Shown here one piece after another: positions 19,956 to 28,111 of a DNA stretch of 64,000 nucleotides. The translations under genes were made by a program, and so were the position numbers. The notes below the pieces were generated by a model that saw only the letters and a program-made list of their open reading frames with translations, had not been told where the DNA came from and ran no database searches. This stretch comes from a virus. The stretch is from the IMG/VR virus record IMGVR_UViG_3300026483_000005, positions 62,001-126,000 of that record. One strand, 5' to 3'. Within the stretch, counting starts at the first letter, position 1; every line of letters starts with the position of its first letter.

Positions 19956-19970
19956 AAAAGATATATAAAA
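19956..19970 (+). promoter_or_regulatory. AAAAGATATATAAAA element
   Basis: A good copy of the candidate late element, but it ends only one base before the ATG at 19972. If it is a promoter, the transcript would be almost leaderless for that gene or start inside it, so either the downstream ATG at codon 22 is used or the element serves gene 32 further on. Confidence 0.3.
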
Positions 19971-19971
19971 T

Positions 19972-20163
19972 ATGCAAACAGATAGAGAAATAATACCGGC
20001 ACACCTATTAAAGCTTAAAGAGATTTTAAGTGATATGGTAACTCAACATAGAATAACAGAAAATGAAATGATAGATATGTTAAGAAAGGCTGGTTTAGCT
20101 CGTCTTCCAAACTCTTCTTCAAAGTGGATTGACGAATCTGGATCAACCTATTCAGAGTTATAA
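19972..20163 (+). CDS. Small hypothetical protein, 63 aa
   Basis: No family is recognised. The sequence is a charged helical region (residues 5-45) followed by a Ser-rich tail. It sits alone between the resolvase and gene 32, with non-coding DNA on both sides. The annotated ATG lies immediately after a candidate promoter element; an internal ATG at codon 22 would give a 42-residue product. The helical first half with an LRKAGL segment could be a small DNA-binding or regulatory protein, but nothing specific supports that. Confidence 0.45.
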   Translation: MQTDREIIPAHLLKLKEILSDMVTQHRITENEMIDMLRKAGLARLPNSSSKWIDESGSTYSEL

Positions 20164-20254
20164 TTCTTCCCCCTGCCCCCTGCAATACGGATATATAGAA
20201 TAGTTATTATTGTGAAACCTTTTAGGAATTGCATGTATAACTATTGAAAGTTTT

Positions 20255-20295
20255 TTAAAGATTAAAGACATTAACGTAAATTAAAGCAATTAAAG
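20255..20295 (+). promoter_or_regulatory. Candidate gp32 translational operator, four TTAAAG repeats
   Basis: TTAAAG occurs at 20255-20260, 20262-20267, 20281-20286 and 20290-20295, ending just before the gene 32 ATG at 20298. T4 gp32 represses its own translation by binding an unstructured leader with repeated UUAAA next to its start codon. The same kind of repeats in the same place suggests conserved autoregulation. The upstream 60 bases might hold the nucleating structure, but I could not identify a clear pseudoknot. Confidence 0.55.
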
Positions 20296-20297
20296 AC

Positions 20298-21254
20298 ATG
20301 GCAGATTTTGACATTTTTAACCTCAGCGTATCAGACGTTGAAACTCATGAAACAAAGAGCTCAAGCTCTACAAATGAGATCTACAAACCATCCGCAGATG
20401 ATGGTAAAGACGGAACTTACAAAGCACTTATTCGTTTTGTTCCAAACCCAACAAACCCAAGAAATTCATTAGTTAAAAAGTATGTACACTGGCTAACTGA
20501 CGCTAACGGCGATGGAAGACTTATTGATTCACCTTCAACGGTAGGAGATAAGTGTCCAATTGCAGATGCATTCTTCAAACTTCGTAAGAGTGATTCAGCA
20601 GTAGACCGTAAGATGAGCGACAAGCTTAAGCGTAGAGAACAGTATTACTCACTTATCAAAGTAGTGAAAGATCCTCAGAACCCTGAATTAGAAGGTACTT
20701 ATAAAGTATTTAAATTCGGTTACAAAATTAAAGAGAAGATCGAAGAAGAAACTAAACCTGCATTTGGTGAACCAACTCAGATTTATGATTTATTCGAAGG
20801 AAAGAACTTTGAACTTATTATTACTCGCCAAGGTGAATATAATAACTATGATAAGTCTAAATTCTCTGCAACTAGATCAGCTATTGCAATTGATGGAAAA
20901 CCAGCTGAAAGAAACCAAGAAGCTATGACATCTATTAAAGGTGAATTAGATACAGCGCCATCTTTAGATCCTTATGGATATAAGAAATGGGATGCTGAAA
21001 CTCTTGACTTTGTCAATGGTATTTTAAGACAATATCTTAACCCTGGTTCTTCAATGGATTCTGTAATTTCTACACCGAAGCCAGCTGCTAAAAAAGCAGC
21101 AGTAAAAGAAGCAGCTCCGGTAACAGGAAATGATGCTAACTTTGAATTCCCTGACACAATGACAGCGACTCCAACGGCAGCAGAAACAAAATCTTCAACT
21201 GCATCAGCAGATAGCGATGATCTAGATTCTTTCTTAGATGAAATCGGAATCTAA
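20298..21254 (+). CDS. 32: Single-stranded DNA-binding protein gp32
   Basis: The 318-residue product matches T4 gp32 in layout: an N-terminal cooperative-binding region, an OB-fold core starting with KALIRFVPNP and including the YYSLIKVVKDPQNPE and FKFGYKIKEKIEEE segments, then an Ala/Lys/Thr-rich linker and a short acidic C-terminus (DSDDLDSFLDEIGI) that recruits replication partners. T4 gp32 holds a structural zinc through one His and three Cys; here only one Cys (86) is present in that loop, so the zinc site appears lost. The primase gene starts inside its last codons. Four TTAAAG repeats precede the ATG and may mediate autoregulation. Confidence 0.9.
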   Translation: MADFDIFNLSVSDVETHETKSSSSTNEIYKPSADDGKDGTYKALIRFVPNPTNPRNSLVKKYVHWLTDANGDGRLIDSPSTVGDKCPIADAFFKLRKSDSAVDRKMSDKLKRREQYYSLIKVVKDPQNPELEGTYKVFKFGYKIKEKIEEETKPAFGEPTQIYDLFEGKNFELIITRQGEYNNYDKSKFSATRSAIAIDGKPAERNQEAMTSIKGELDTAPSLDPYGYKKWDAETLDFVNGILRQYLNPGSSMDSVISTPKPAAKKAAVKEAAPVTGNDANFEFPDTMTATPTAAETKSSTASADSDDLDSFLDEIGI

Positions 21255-22320
21255 AAAAATCACAGAAGATTTAAAGCAGAAGGTCAGAAGTTTAGTTAAA
21301 CAAGTTTGTGTAAAAGAACATACTGACCCTAACAAACACATGATTAAGGAAATGCCAGGTCGTTTAAACCTGGCATGCCCTTATTGTGGTGACTCGCATG
21401 GTGAAACTCATAAGAAAAGAGGTAATCTATATTGGGCAACGTTACAATTCCACTGCTTTAATTGTGGACAACACTCAGATCTATATGGTTTTTTAAAAGA
21501 TCATCACCTAAAATTCAAAGATACTCAAGATTCTATTACAATTATAGAATACATTAAAGAACACAAAGTATCTGTTAATGAAGTAGACACTCTACAACAT
21601 GGTGTATTTAAAACCTTATATGATTTATCACCTACGAGAAAGGAACTTAAAGAAGTTTTTAAACTAGTAGAGATAGAACCAGGAGATCCTGCTTTTTTCT
21701 ATTTAAAGAACAGGTTTTTACATAAGAAGCTTAATCACTTCTTGTATTCTCCCAGAGATAAAAGAATCTTAGTTTTAAACTTAGCACCTGAAGGTAAGGT
21801 TATAGGATTTCAAAGTAGATCTTTAAGGAAAAGTAAAAACACAAGATATCTAACATACGATATAGAAAAGATATATCAGGAAATGAATAAAGAAATACCT
21901 CTCCAGGATGAACAGCTTATATCCTCTAAGAAGTTATCAACTTTGTTTGGTATCATGACTGCAAACTTCCAAATGCCCTGTACGGTATTCGAAGGACCTT
22001 TAGATGCCTTATTTATGCCTAACTCTATAGCATTGGCGTCTGTAACCAGATCAACCGAAGAGTTAGATGAAATTCCAACAATACGATATATGTTTGATAA
22101 TGACGAAGCAGGAAAATCAAAGATGATGCAAAAATTAAAAAGAGGTAAAGAAGTATTTACATGGGACAAATTTATGTCTGAATCAAAGATGGATAAATAT
22201 CCTAGCAAGATTAAAGATCTAAACGATCTAGTTATCGCTGCTTGGAAAACAAAAAATAAATGTTTATCCACAATGGATAAGTATTTTAGTAATTCACGAC
22301 TAGATGCTTATTACTTATGA
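21238..22320 (+). CDS. 61: DNA primase gp61
   Basis: An N-terminal zinc ribbon is formed by Cys47, Cys50, Cys73 and Cys76 (CPYCGD and FHCFNCG). A TOPRIM domain follows, seen in VFEGPLDALF near residue 250 and YMFDNDEAGK near 283. This is the DnaG-like layout of T4 gp61, which makes RNA primers with helicase gp41. The ATG at 21238 lies within the acidic tail codons of gene 32, a 17-base overlap, and the stop overlaps the next ATG by four bases. In T4, genes 61 and 32 are not adjacent, so the tight coupling here is a lineage-specific arrangement. Confidence 0.88.
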   Translation: MKSESKKITEDLKQKVRSLVKQVCVKEHTDPNKHMIKEMPGRLNLACPYCGDSHGETHKKRGNLYWATLQFHCFNCGQHSDLYGFLKDHHLKFKDTQDSITIIEYIKEHKVSVNEVDTLQHGVFKTLYDLSPTRKELKEVFKLVEIEPGDPAFFYLKNRFLHKKLNHFLYSPRDKRILVLNLAPEGKVIGFQSRSLRKSKNTRYLTYDIEKIYQEMNKEIPLQDEQLISSKKLSTLFGIMTANFQMPCTVFEGPLDALFMPNSIALASVTRSTEELDEIPTIRYMFDNDEAGKSKMMQKLKRGKEVFTWDKFMSESKMDKYPSKIKDLNDLVIAAWKTKNKCLSTMDKYFSNSRLDAYYL

Positions 22321-22529
22321 TAGACGATTACGTACAAATGGTAAATGACGAATTAGATCAATTCGAAGAAGATGGAAAAAGACACAAAAATCTAAAAATG
22401 ATTATTGGGTTTGCAGCAGCCGATTTATCACACGCTGAAAAAGAAATTAAAATAACTCCTAAATACAAAAAGAAATTTAAGAGTCAAGTTTATATTAAGA
22501 AGAATACTAATAATAACTCATTATTCTAA
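22317..22529 (+). CDS. Small protein with C-terminal clamp-binding-like SLF end
   Basis: The 70-residue product is not recognised. It has an acidic N-terminal helix, a short hydrophobic segment (IIGFAAADL) and a Lys-rich C-terminal half. It ends in NNNSLF, the same last three residues as the polymerase C-terminal half and the alpha-glucosyltransferase in this window. In RB69 and T4 gp43 an SL-F-containing C-terminal tail binds the gp45 clamp, so this may be a clamp-associated accessory protein. It overlaps primase by ATGA and sits ten bases before uvsY, within the replication operon. Confidence 0.55.
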   Translation: MIDDYVQMVNDELDQFEEDGKRHKNLKMIIGFAAADLSHAEKEIKITPKYKKKFKSQVYIKKNTNNNSLF

Positions 22530-22539
22530 AAAACACCAC

Positions 22540-22977
22540 ATGACAGAACAATCAACTAACAAATCTAAGATTGTACAATTAGACGAATATTTAGCAAACC
22601 AAAGATCAGAATGGACTTTAAAGATTAAAGAACTTACTGCAAACTTAAAAGAAGGTATTAACCTAGAAGATGTTAGTGCATATACATTAAGTTATAGGCA
22701 AATATTAGTTGAAAATTTAGCAACTATCGCTGGTAAAATTAGAACACAGAAGGGAACAGTAGACAAGTTATATAAACAGAAATGGATTGAATATTATAAG
22801 TTTGATTATAAGATAACGGATAAACAAAGAGAACGTTTTATCGACGCAGATCTTTCAGATGATAAACAGATTTTGGATTTACTTGAAAGCCAAAAGGCCT
22901 TTATTGAAGGCTCAGTAAAAACTCTCGACAATATGGGCTTTGCAATAAAGAATCGCCTTGATATTTCGAGACTGTAA
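22540..22977 (+). CDS. uvsY: Recombination mediator UvsY
   Basis: UvsY loads UvsX recombinase onto gp32-coated DNA. The 145-residue length is close to T4 UvsY (137). The best sequence match is the C-terminus, where NMGFAIKNRLDISRL parallels the T4 SRGFAIKHIQDMRAF segment. The middle is a helical, charged region with a WIEYYKFDYK segment, similar in character to the T4 protein. Gene order (uvsY next to uvsW) is the same as in T4, which makes the call stronger than sequence alone. Confidence 0.75.
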   Translation: MTEQSTNKSKIVQLDEYLANQRSEWTLKIKELTANLKEGINLEDVSAYTLSYRQILVENLATIAGKIRTQKGTVDKLYKQKWIEYYKFDYKITDKQRERFIDADLSDDKQILDLLESQKAFIEGSVKTLDNMGFAIKNRLDISRL

Positions 22978-22994
22978 AAAAAGTTAAATGAAAA

Positions 22995-24503
22995 TTGATT
23001 TTAACTCTAACAGATGATAATCAATTCTTACGAATTGATGAAGCAGAGGAACTTGAACTAGAGCAGATTAAAATATCTTTAACTAAAAGAATTGATAGTT
23101 GGAGATTTAATCCTTTAGTCAAGAAAGGAATATGGGACGGATATGTTTCATACATCAAAGACGATAAGTGGATTCCCGCCGGTCTTTGGAGATACGTTAT
23201 GCTCATTTGCAAGGAATATAAGTTTGATCTTAAACTTAATGGAATTCAAAGACTATTTGATAGAAACATAGGTGCAGAATCATTTGAAGCATGGGCTTTA
23301 GAATTTTTTGAGGGTAGTAAATTTGTTCCAAGGGATTATCAAATAGAAACAGCATTTAATATCCTAAAGTTTAGGAGATGTTTAGCTGAATTAGCAACTT
23401 CCGCTGGGAAAACACTTATTAGTTTTTTAACAGTGGCGTATATGTTAGAAAAAGAAAAGGCCGAAAAGATATTATTTATAGTTCCTAATGTTTCTCTAGT
23501 TGTTCAGGCCCATGAAGATTTCCACGAATACAATAATAAGAATAGAATAAAACTAAAGATACAACAGATATATGCCGGCCAGAAAATAAAGTCAGACAGG
23601 AATGTAGTGATAGGTACATATCAGTCCTTAGTTAAAAAGCCTAAAGAATATTTTCAACAGTTCGATGCTGTTATTGTAGATGAAACTCATAAAGCGAAAT
23701 CTAATTCTATTAAGACTATATTACAAAAATGTACAAGTGCACAATATAAATATGGTTTATCGGGTACAATTCCTAAAGATGGATCTTTAGACAAGTTAAC
23801 ACTAATGAGTCAAACGGGTCCTGTAATTAGCGAAGTTAAGGCTGCATTTTTACAGAGTCAGGGTCACATCGCTAAATGTAAAGTAAAAGTAATTGAAATG
23901 AATTACGCACCTGATTCCGCCAAAAAAGCATTTGAAGAATTAGCATTTAATAAGTATGATAGGAAGGATGTTTTTCAACTGGAACAAAATTATATTATTA
24001 ATTCTTTTGGTAGACTTAATTTTATATGTAATGTTGTTGGCAAGGTCCCTAGGAACTCTCTAGTTCTGTTTCATAGAATAGAACATGGTAAAAAAATATA
24101 CGAACAGCTCCGCCAAAACTCAGATAAAAGAGTTTTTTATGTAGATGGAGGAACAGATAAAGATATTAGAGAAGAATATAAAAAGAAAATGGAAGCAGGA
24201 GATGAAGTAGTTATTGTAGCGAGTTATGGTACATTTTCTACTGGAATTTCCATTAAGAAAATACACAATATATTCTTTACAGAGTCATTTAAGTCCGAGG
24301 TGATCATCAGGCAGTCAATTGGTAGAGGTCTAAGGCAGCATGAGTCTAAAGAAGCTGTATTAATTGTCGATTTTGTGGATGACATTAGAACTGACGAATG
24401 GGATAACTATTTATATAAACATAGTAAGGCGAGGCAGAAAATTTATAAACAAGAGAAATTTGAGTATAGTATTAAGAAAGTCAAATTTGACGGAGATATA
24501 TAG
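22995..24503 (+). CDS. uvsW: Recombination helicase UvsW
   Basis: This is a superfamily 2 helicase with the UvsW-specific N-terminal domain (SWRFNP and GIWDGYVS near residues 35-55). Motif I is TSAGKT near 136-141, motif II is DETH at 229-232, motif III is GLSGT, and the motif VI region is RQSIGRGLRQH. UvsW unwinds branched DNA and R-loops and switches T4 from origin to recombination replication. The start is unusual: an in-frame stop at 22989 forces use of TTG at 22995 or a later codon, while an ATG at 22988 opens a different frame that ends after nine codons. The body of the gene is intact. Confidence 0.88.
   Translation: MILTLTDDNQFLRIDEAEELELEQIKISLTKRIDSWRFNPLVKKGIWDGYVSYIKDDKWIPAGLWRYVMLICKEYKFDLKLNGIQRLFDRNIGAESFEAWALEFFEGSKFVPRDYQIETAFNILKFRRCLAELATSAGKTLISFLTVAYMLEKEKAEKILFIVPNVSLVVQAHEDFHEYNNKNRIKLKIQQIYAGQKIKSDRNVVIGTYQSLVKKPKEYFQQFDAVIVDETHKAKSNSIKTILQKCTSAQYKYGLSGTIPKDGSLDKLTLMSQTGPVISEVKAAFLQSQGHIAKCKVKVIEMNYAPDSAKKAFEELAFNKYDRKDVFQLEQNYIINSFGRLNFICNVVGKVPRNSLVLFHRIEHGKKIYEQLRQNSDKRVFYVDGGTDKDIREEYKKKMEAGDEVVIVASYGTFSTGISIKKIHNIFFTESFKSEVIIRQSIGRGLRQHESKEAVLIVDFVDDIRTDEWDNYLYKHSKARQKIYKQEKFEYSIKKVKFDGDI
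24493..24503 (+). promoter_or_regulatory. Candidate late promoter, GAGATATATAG
   Basis: A GATATATA element overlapping the uvsW stop codon, 33 bases before the first gene of the accessory block at 24537. Confidence 0.36.
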
Positions 24504-24536
24504 AATAACGAAACTAAATTAAATAAACATTAAAAA

Positions 24537-26663
24537 ATGGCACAAGTTAATAAAATTTCTTCATTTAAATCGTTTACAGAGATTAGAAAACAGGAATCTG
24601 TTAGTAAACTTAGAGAAGAAAACAATTTAAAAAGACAAGAATCAGTTGGTAAAATAGCTGCTATTCTAGATGAATTAGGATTAACTTCTTTCGAAGGTTT
24701 AGAAGAAGATCAGAAAGAATCAATTATCTCAAAAATATTTGGAGATGTTTCAGAAGAAGAAATAGCTGAAATAGAAGTAGAGGTAGAAGATGTTACTGCA
24801 TCAGAAGAAGTTACTGAATCAGACGAACCAAAGTGTACTAATAAAAAAGGACATTTATATAAGCAAATTGACAAGGACGGAACGGTAGAATGCGTACACT
24901 GTGGTCTAAGAAATTCATTAAGCGAATCTTTAGTTACTGAAGCTAAGACCGTTACTAAAGCAGCAATTGAAGAAATTGGTGATTTTAGAGACAGTGAAGG
25001 ATATTCTTCTAATCAATACTATATACTAGCTGACTTCATTGATGGAGAAATCACTATGAAAGATCTTTCAAAATTAGTAAAGTCTAAAGAAGTACAAAAA
25101 GAATTAAAGGGAGAAGATGAAATCGATATGGAACATATTGAAGAATTTTCAGAATCTTTAGTTACTGAAAAAGCTAAATTTAAAGTAGGAGATACTACTG
25201 AAAATTCAATTGGAAGCGAAGTTGAAATAATCGCTATCGATAATTGGAGAAAGATATCAAAGCAATTTAAAAAAGAAATGGGATCAGATGCAGATTCATA
25301 CGGATATGAAGATACTGCAAAGGGAGATTACTATCTTGCTAAAATTGTTAAAAGTGAAGAAGGTGATGAAGGTGATTTAGGTATATTCCCAGTTGAATAC
25401 GATCACGCAAATTACTGGGGATTAGGAGAATCATTAATGAATGAGGCCTTAGATATTAAATATAAAAGAGATGCAAAGAAAGTATTAACTCAATACAATA
25501 AAATATTTGCAGAACTAGGAAGCTTAACAGCTGATAAAATTTCTCACTTAGGAGCTATTAAATATATTTACGCTGAAGCATTAACTGATGCTAATTTCCA
25601 TAGAGAAAGAACAGCTACTGAAAAAATTATCAAAGGAAGATTAGGAAGTGTTACTGTTAATCCTTTAACTCTTGGTAAACAAGCTATTATAGTAGGAGCA
25701 AAGAAAATATCACAGATATTAGATGAGTATTATTCTAGAATTTCAAATGCTGCCGGATGGTCAGGTATTGGAGTTGCTGAAGGCACTGCTCTATATTTAG
25801 AATCTATTGGTGAATCTAAACTTGCTGAAAAATTATTAGCAGGATTTAACGCAGTAGAAGAATCAGTTAAGTTTCAATTAACTGAAGAAGAAATTTCTTT
25901 AAAAGAATCTAAATTTAACGAAGTAATCAATTATGTAATTAATGAAGGAACTAGAGGTCAATTTGGTAAAATAGACAAGAAAGGAAATATTACTTCAGTA
26001 TATACTCACTATGATTCATATCCTGAAAACATGTTGCCTATTATTAAATCAACCTTTAAAAGTGGTAAAAATGTAGATTTTGTTCTTAAAAATGGAGATA
26101 ATTCAGGTTTAGATAAAGACGTTAAGAAAATTAATTTCTATGGCGGAGATGTTAATCTGATGAAAGGTAATGTTAAGAATATTAACAAATATATTAAAGA
26201 TGCAAATTACGAAGGTGGTGCAGAATTCGTTTATTTATGGGATGAAGGTTCTAAAAAATGGATGATGGCAGATATCTACGGAGAAACTGGATTAGTTCCA
26301 GCATTTGAATCAAATATTTATGAAGGTACTACTACATCTTTAGATGAATTTACAACTGACACTAAAAGTTACTCAGGTGCTTTAGCATATTCTTTTAAGA
26401 ATCATAAAAAGAATTTTGATAAAAATATTAAAGTAAGTGTTGCTCTTGGAGATAAGTTTAAATTTACAAATGAAAAAGGAGGTATTGTAATGCAAAGGTC
26501 TCATGGTCCTGAATTTGACACAGTATGGTTATCAGCTGATAAGAAAAAAGCTCAAAAAGTTGCAGATTGGCTTAAATCAGAAGGTGCTGAGATTGTTCTT
26601 TTCGGCCCAAAGACTAGATCATTTGTTGGTAGCAAAGAAGAATTTATCGATAGATATTTATAA
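24537..26663 (+). CDS. Modular polyprotein-like protein with repeated prohead-protease-like sites
   Basis: No whole-length family is recognised. The 708 residues divide at repeated E-S-x-x-x-E type motifs: ESLVTE135/A, ESLVTE211/K, ESLMNE303/A, YVINE470/G and ESNIYE596/G. T4 gp21 cuts head proteins after L/I-x-E, so these look like cleavage sites between modules. Module 1 is acidic and holds a zinc-ribbon-like Cys100, His106, Cys119, Cys122. Module 3 starts with a small beta segment (KFKVGD). Module 4 is helical with Gly-rich turns. Module 5 has a THYDSYPENM segment resembling a small domain common in phage proteins. The N-terminus has an FKSFTEIRKQE leader. Packaging in the head is inferred. 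Confidence 0.6.
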   Translation: MAQVNKISSFKSFTEIRKQESVSKLREENNLKRQESVGKIAAILDELGLTSFEGLEEDQKESIISKIFGDVSEEEIAEIEVEVEDVTASEEVTESDEPKCTNKKGHLYKQIDKDGTVECVHCGLRNSLSESLVTEAKTVTKAAIEEIGDFRDSEGYSSNQYYILADFIDGEITMKDLSKLVKSKEVQKELKGEDEIDMEHIEEFSESLVTEKAKFKVGDTTENSIGSEVEIIAIDNWRKISKQFKKEMGSDADSYGYEDTAKGDYYLAKIVKSEEGDEGDLGIFPVEYDHANYWGLGESLMNEALDIKYKRDAKKVLTQYNKIFAELGSLTADKISHLGAIKYIYAEALTDANFHRERTATEKIIKGRLGSVTVNPLTLGKQAIIVGAKKISQILDEYYSRISNAAGWSGIGVAEGTALYLESIGESKLAEKLLAGFNAVEESVKFQLTEEEISLKESKFNEVINYVINEGTRGQFGKIDKKGNITSVYTHYDSYPENMLPIIKSTFKSGKNVDFVLKNGDNSGLDKDVKKINFYGGDVNLMKGNVKNINKYIKDANYEGGAEFVYLWDEGSKKWMMADIYGETGLVPAFESNIYEGTTTSLDEFTTDTKSYSGALAYSFKNHKKNFDKNIKVSVALGDKFKFTNEKGGIVMQRSHGPEFDTVWLSADKKKAQKVADWLKSEGAEIVLFGPKTRSFVGSKEEFIDRYL

Positions 26664-26681
26664 TAAAAAATAAAAATAAAC

Positions 26682-26711
26682 TGACCTGGATTTTTCCGGG
26701 TCAAGTTTTTT
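26682..26711 (+). terminator. Rho-independent terminator
   Basis: TGACCTGG (26682-26689) pairs with CCGGGTCA (26696-26703) with one G-T pair and a 6-base T-rich loop, followed by a T-run to 26711. It ends the transcript of the gene at 24537. Confidence 0.75.
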
Positions 26712-26725
26712 AATTATATTAGCTA
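26706..26725 (+). promoter_or_regulatory. Candidate promoter, TTTTTTAATTATATTAGCTA
   Basis: The terminator T-run leads directly into a TTATATTAG segment, five bases before the ATG region of 26731. An almost identical arrangement occurs at 40264. Its type (early or middle) cannot be told. Confidence 0.35.
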
Positions 26726-26730
26726 TATAC

Positions 26731-28101
26731 ATGGAACTAAATAACAACTTTGTAGATTTTATTCAACATCACGCAGATGCACAAGGCATGACCAGAGAGG
26801 AATATGTTGCACATTATATGAGTGAAAATAAGAGTAAAGTTTTATCATTTGACGAATATATCGTTGAAAAATACAATACACTTAAAGAAGAATTAATCTT
26901 AGAAGGCGGTGCAGCTGGTCACATGTCTCATCCTTTCGATGAAAAAGATTTAACATTCGCAGATTTTAAAAAGATCGTAACGTCCGGTCTTCAAGGAGAA
27001 TTAAACTTTGAAGAGGTAGCCACTGAAAAAACAGACGGTCAAAATCTATTAGCAACCGTAAAAAACGGAGTTACGATGTTTTCTAGAAATAAAGGTCAAT
27101 TAATTAGTCCCGTTGATTTAGACGGTATTATAGAAATGTTTGAAAAGCATGAGGTACCTTTAGTGCGAGAAACATACGTGTTTGCAGCTAAAGATCTAAA
27201 TGAAGCTCTTCCAAAAATTAAAGATCAGTCCATATTTAATGACGGTAAAGATTTTATAAATATAGAATTAATCTATTCTAAAAACCCAAATGTAATCTAT
27301 TACGAAAGAGATGTTCTTCAATTTCACGATATTCAAGAAACTGATGGGAATGGTAATATTACAGGATCTAGAAAAATAGCAGGAGAATTAGTCAAAGCTT
27401 TAAAGGAAGTAGATGCCGATGTTCAAAAGACATTTACAATAATTCCTCCTCAGATTTTAAAACTAGGTAAAGATATTAATTTTGATAAAAATCAAGCTAA
27501 ATTTATAAAGCAGATTGAAAAATTAAGAGATCGTTATAACTTAACAGACGGTGACGAAGTTTCTAGATATCATGAAATGTGGTGGAGAGAAACAATAGAT
27601 GCAAATTTCCCAGATTTACAACAAGACTATAAGGAAGGTTTATTATTAAGATGGGCTTATGGAGATAAAAAGTCTTTAAATATGAGATCACTTGCAAAGG
27701 AGATAGGAAAAGATGAAGCTGCTTCTGTTAAGAAATTTGACAAAGAAGATGTTAAAAAGAAATATAAAGAAAACATTAGACCGTTTGAAGATTTATTTTT
27801 AGAACTAGGGTCTATAATTCTTATGAATGCTTCTAATTTTGTAGCTGCAAATCCAGACAAAGAGATGCAAAGACTACATAATCAAATTAGATCAGAATCT
27901 GAAAAGATCAAAAAAGATGGAAGCGTTACTCAGATCGAAAAGGTAATGAAAGAACTAGAGAGATTAGATAGAATTGGAGGAGTAGAATCTATCATACCAA
28001 CTGAAGGAATAGTTTTTGTATATAAAGGAAAGACTATGAAACTAACAGGTACTTTTGCTGCTATCAATCAGCTGATGGGAATCATAAAGTACGGAAGATA
28101 A
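26731..28101 (+). CDS. Ligase-like nucleotidyltransferase with leader-like N-terminus
   Basis: Covalent nucleotidyltransferase motifs are visible: motif I K100-T-D-G103, a motif III-like INIELIY at 176-182, motif IV EGIVF at 425-429 and motif V MKLTG at 436-440. This is the pattern of ATP-dependent RNA or DNA ligases, with a long helical insertion between motifs III and IV. Residues 1-58 carry an SFDEYIVE46 and LILE58/G59 pair like the capsid-leader and protease-site motif of neighbouring genes, so the mature enzyme may begin at Gly59. It is followed 10 bases later by a second ligase-like gene. RNA repair or sealing of host-damaged tRNA is the likeliest role; the substrate is unknown. Confidence 0.65.
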   Translation: MELNNNFVDFIQHHADAQGMTREEYVAHYMSENKSKVLSFDEYIVEKYNTLKEELILEGGAAGHMSHPFDEKDLTFADFKKIVTSGLQGELNFEEVATEKTDGQNLLATVKNGVTMFSRNKGQLISPVDLDGIIEMFEKHEVPLVRETYVFAAKDLNEALPKIKDQSIFNDGKDFINIELIYSKNPNVIYYERDVLQFHDIQETDGNGNITGSRKIAGELVKALKEVDADVQKTFTIIPPQILKLGKDINFDKNQAKFIKQIEKLRDRYNLTDGDEVSRYHEMWWRETIDANFPDLQQDYKEGLLLRWAYGDKKSLNMRSLAKEIGKDEAASVKKFDKEDVKKKYKENIRPFEDLFLELGSIILMNASNFVAANPDKEMQRLHNQIRSESEKIKKDGSVTQIEKVMKELERLDRIGGVESIIPTEGIVFVYKGKTMKLTGTFAAINQLMGIIKYGR

Positions 28102-28111
28102 ATAATATAAT

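Noticed and set aside
21876-22271. 131-codon open frame on the minus strand
   Set aside because: It is a shadow of the primase TOPRIM coding region, which has clear motifs on the plus strand.
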